Shown here: piece after piece, positions 8,501-9,183 of the stretch | Numbering within the stretch: position 1 is the first letter of the stretch | Layout of the letters: every line of letters starts with the position of its first letter | NCBI GenBank assembly: GCA_946644025.1 | Contig: CAMPCG010000097.1 | Coordinates: 1-9,183 of the forward strand | Length of the DNA: 9,183 nucleotides | From: an uncultured Prevotellaceae bacterium | Lineage (GTDB): Bacteria > Bacteroidota > Bacteroidia > Bacteroidales > Bacteroidaceae | Direction: 5' to 3' | Notes under the pieces: generated by a model | What the model saw: the letters and a program-made list of their open reading frames with translations, nothing else | The model's database searches: none | Told to the model about the DNA's origin: nothing | Program-made: the position numbers and the translations under genes

Positions 8501-8583
8501 TCCACAACCTCAAGGGACAGCGCCTGCAGCAGACCCGCCGCGGCGTGAACATCGTCAACGGACGCAAGGTCACCGTCAAGTAA
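5557..8583 (+). CDS. secreted multimodular protein with probable alpha-glucan-binding modules and T9SS-like tail
   Basis: A 1008-aa protein with a signal peptide (1-21, ending AQAQ). Modules by inspection: a beta-sandwich at ~22-257; two fibronectin/Ig-like modules at ~258-373 and ~374-489; a jelly-roll at ~490-665, resembling the cleaved-adhesin domains of gingipains (WTTDG near its start, later IQVTTDGTEYK); an X25/SusE-like module at ~667-758 (AYEYK, NWDGYQLP); a CBM26-like module at ~759-855, with the order GNWSTVYVY, then GPWPGTPV, then IIWNNGG, seen in starch-binding module 26; a SusE/SusF-like module at ~856-962 (NGSWNAWDGPEM, FKLCVNGQW). The end, about 965-1008, has NLKGQR and IVNGRKVTVK, the usual short sorting-like tail of Prevotella secreted proteins. 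No catalytic domain is recognised, so binding or adhesion is the likely role. It lies 49 nt after the dockerin gene with no promoter seen between. The module calls are by eye, and starch as ligand is inferred. Confidence 0.82.
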   Translation: MKKKVFLFVTAFLAVLAAQAQMIAYQVSTNVVGEPGEPTVIDLQGNVGKDLSGLMIDADGNLEFNAVEGAKGFPIGFEFRYNSQKMTHFLIGSDLEVQLSPTETISTVAHQNIVTAFTTEGIHDVIGMFPREGVWGLDDTQISYWTEGTEGYRALVIEYKNIDFGNGGGWGTSGEFCGAKATIQYRLYEQSGNIEMKVKGMKPTDPSNYNFFRIGILGDSNDFVQVQSWDGTVVSARDNSISYKTDKYPVDGMVYTFQAPEACVSPTVSGSDLVLASTSDQITGTFNIGNGDHYLVLATTEAELSEKPADQTKYKVGDAIGNAKVIAIADQGEFYGAQGMEQGTYNVFVIAFNSLCMDGPLYCNEAISANIALKPGKPAALAVADADKNAMKLQATDNGSQMVIAMTDVQEYNSADQALGVGLFGTPTGSYNVGDAIEGGGKVIYVGNTSDAIDVTELEAGKAYFYRAWSTDGNGGYSSEWLDANALTAAELPWEPMLDGAGPGEPPLGWTTDGNDSYYWAVEDYGDVYIYNNVSFLQGVAETWAESPAVYLNEGSNWLSVEIGANSIPVRWASDWEMAEGDEIAIQVTTDGTEYKNILTLNKDNMPAYTEGEETVNIWKNGEFTTFRVNFSDYAGQKVKVRLYVKRATKGQVNFRNLKLEGTLYGIVGTIPGLTWDDDIFMTQDADNKNLFTAKLDVTVSELPAEAYEYKLRTNQNWDGYQLPADGNQSWMPTEAGDYTLVFTADIAANTLLLSVERPFSVSFDNKGNWSTVYVYTFTYDPLTEQTTEFSGPWPGTPVEVSGGFFNRSWTYNFTASQQPEYIIWNNGGGSEWEEAEQTDDLPFVNGKKYTYFPEITSIKLNGSWNAWDGPEMTVTEYNNMAYETTVDLTKAAEDQEFKLCVNGQWIGSGEFVAIEGDAAEDVTEGEIGSNLKLKAGKGYDIIAFWANPSKNVKEGWLLEITPNTTVGVDGVRANAAQKQTIHNLKGQRLQQTRRGVNIVNGRKVTVK

Positions 8584-8610
8584 GGTAACCTCTGACACCC
8601 CTAAGGCAAC

Positions 8611-8693
8611 ACCGCTGTAGGGAATCCCGGCTTGTCTGATTCCGAGCATCTGAATATCGGAATCAGACAACCGAGATCCCCTACAGCGGTTTT
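8611..8693 (+). terminator. long hairpin after the operon, probable terminator
   Basis: Arms 8611-8645 and 8657-8690 pair over about 34 bp with two mismatches and one bulged base, around an 11-nt loop. The right arm ends in GCGGTTTT, giving a short T tract as in an intrinsic terminator. It begins 27 nt after the 1008-aa gene's stop. The stem is far longer than a normal terminator needs, so it may also be a repeat element that took on this role. Confidence 0.7.
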
Positions 8694-8900
8694 ATATATA
8701 GGTTCTACAAGAATCTGTGTGGGCCAATACCGTGATGAAGATATGAGCTATATGCCTCCTGCCTGTCAGATAAGTGCCTCTTATCTGTAAGATAAGTGTC
8801 ACTTATCCCAGAGGAAAGTGGCACTTATCTCTACAAGCAAGCATGAATAGTGCGTCTCATCCGAGGTTATCCACACTAATTCTTGTAGAGCCTATATATA
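8693..8900. repeat. ~208-bp element bounded by 30-bp inverted repeats (MITE-like)
   Basis: 8693-8722 and 8871-8900 are reverse complements with three mismatches over 30 bp, enclosing 148 bp without coding capacity. The outer eight bases on both sides are TATATATA, which may include a TA-type target duplication or simply extend the repeat. The TCTACAAG core of the arms occurs a third time inside, at 8830-8837. Size, terminal repeats and lack of genes fit a miniature inverted-repeat element, but mobility is not shown. The element touches the preceding hairpin. Confidence 0.6.
8767..8832. repeat. three tandem 22-bp palindromic units
   Basis: Unit 1 (8767-8787) has perfect 8-bp arms, CAGATAAG/CTTATCTG, around TGCCT. 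Unit 2 contains a perfect 17-bp palindrome, GATAAGTG-T-CACTTATC (8791-8807). Unit 3 (about 8813-8830) is a weaker copy, GAAAGTG-G-CACTTATC. Shared positions recur every 22 bp. The plan (tandem, spacerless, ~21-22-bp palindromes) is that of the array at 673-756, with unrelated sequence. Confidence 0.75.
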
Positions 8901-9022
8901 CATTCAACTTATCGCCGAGTTCTTTGAAACACAGAGAACACTGAGCACACATATATTTCCAATTTCCAAAAAAATCTCTTGGAGAAATGTTGTTTTGTAT
9001 TGAGCTCAAATTTGGAATCTGG
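8901..9022. other. AT-rich gap between converging genes
   Basis: No coding region is seen. Read on the minus strand, a weak hairpin (TCTC-CAA-GAGA, 8975-8985 on the plus strand) followed by seven T residues (8968-8974) might terminate the gene at 9023-9183. The stem is only 4 bp, so this is uncertain. Confidence 0.35.
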
Positions 9023-9183
9023 CTACGACTGTTTTTGTTCTTTTAGTTTGTAAGTGCGATTTCTATTCCCGCCACATGAGACAAGTATTCCCTCATCGAC
9101 CAGTTGATAAAGAAGCACCTTTATTCTCGTTGTGCTGGAACTTAAAAGTTTTACAAGCTCTTCTGTTTTTGCTTCACCTTTTC
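9023..9183 (-). CDS. C-terminal winged-helix domain of a cut-off gene
   Basis: On the minus strand a frame is open from the window edge to a TAG at 9025-9023, giving 52 residues. They read as a winged helix-turn-helix: GEAKTEELVKLL (first helices), SSSTTRIKVLLYQLVDEGIL (recognition helix region), then a wing ending NRTYKL. This ending is typical of the C-terminal domain of Bacteroidetes proteins with an AlbA_2/Schlafen-like or Fic-type N-terminal part, and of some transcription regulators. Which one cannot be told from 52 residues. The stretch is clearly AT-richer, with A-rich codons (AAA, AGA, ATA), than the GC-rich operon, which may indicate a different origin. It converges on the operon. 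Confidence 0.7.
   Translation of the reverse strand, partial: KGEAKTEELVKLLSSSTTRIKVLLYQLVDEGILVSCGGNRNRTYKLKEQKQS

Overview
The window looks like chromosomal DNA of a GC-rich member of the Bacteroidales, most likely Prevotella or a close relative (inference from gene style; no database search was possible). The evidence is: a TAnnTTTG-type -7 promoter element, no purine-rich Shine-Dalgarno sites before the starts, lysine-rich signal peptides ending in AQ, short C-terminal tails of the type-IX-secretion kind (Y/N-L-x-G-x ending in a K-rich strand), an Omp28-like thioredoxin fold and a type I dockerin.

Layout, left to right. (1) 39-446 (+) is a YbgC/FadM-type hotdog acyl-CoA thioesterase. (2) 447-935 is a repeat-dense gap: a perfect 40-bp inverted repeat, a run of G tracts with quadruplex potential, four tandem 21-bp palindromic units, then the promoter of the next operon. 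(3) 936-8583 (+) is a three-gene operon of large secreted proteins with gaps of 12 and 49 nt: a 970-aa protein made of two copies of a ~450-aa Omp28/thioredoxin-like unit; a 548-aa propeller-like protein ending in a dockerin; and a 1008-aa multimodular protein with fibronectin-like, jelly-roll and three probable alpha-glucan-binding modules. (4) 8584-9022 is a second repeat-dense gap: a long hairpin that probably ends the operon, then a ~208-bp element bounded by 30-bp inverted repeats and carrying three tandem 22-bp palindromic units. (5) 9023-9183 (-) is the C-terminal winged-helix end of a converging gene, visibly AT-richer than the operon.

How the genes may work together (inference): all three operon products carry Sec signal peptides. 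Two end in T9SS-like tails and the third ends in a dockerin, so they look like surface or secreted partners, possibly handling alpha-glucan or host glycoprotein. No enzyme, SusC/SusD pair or cohesin is visible here, so the substrate and the partner of the dockerin are unknown. The parts most worth a second look are this unnamed operon and the two arrays of short palindromes built to the same plan but from unrelated sequence.
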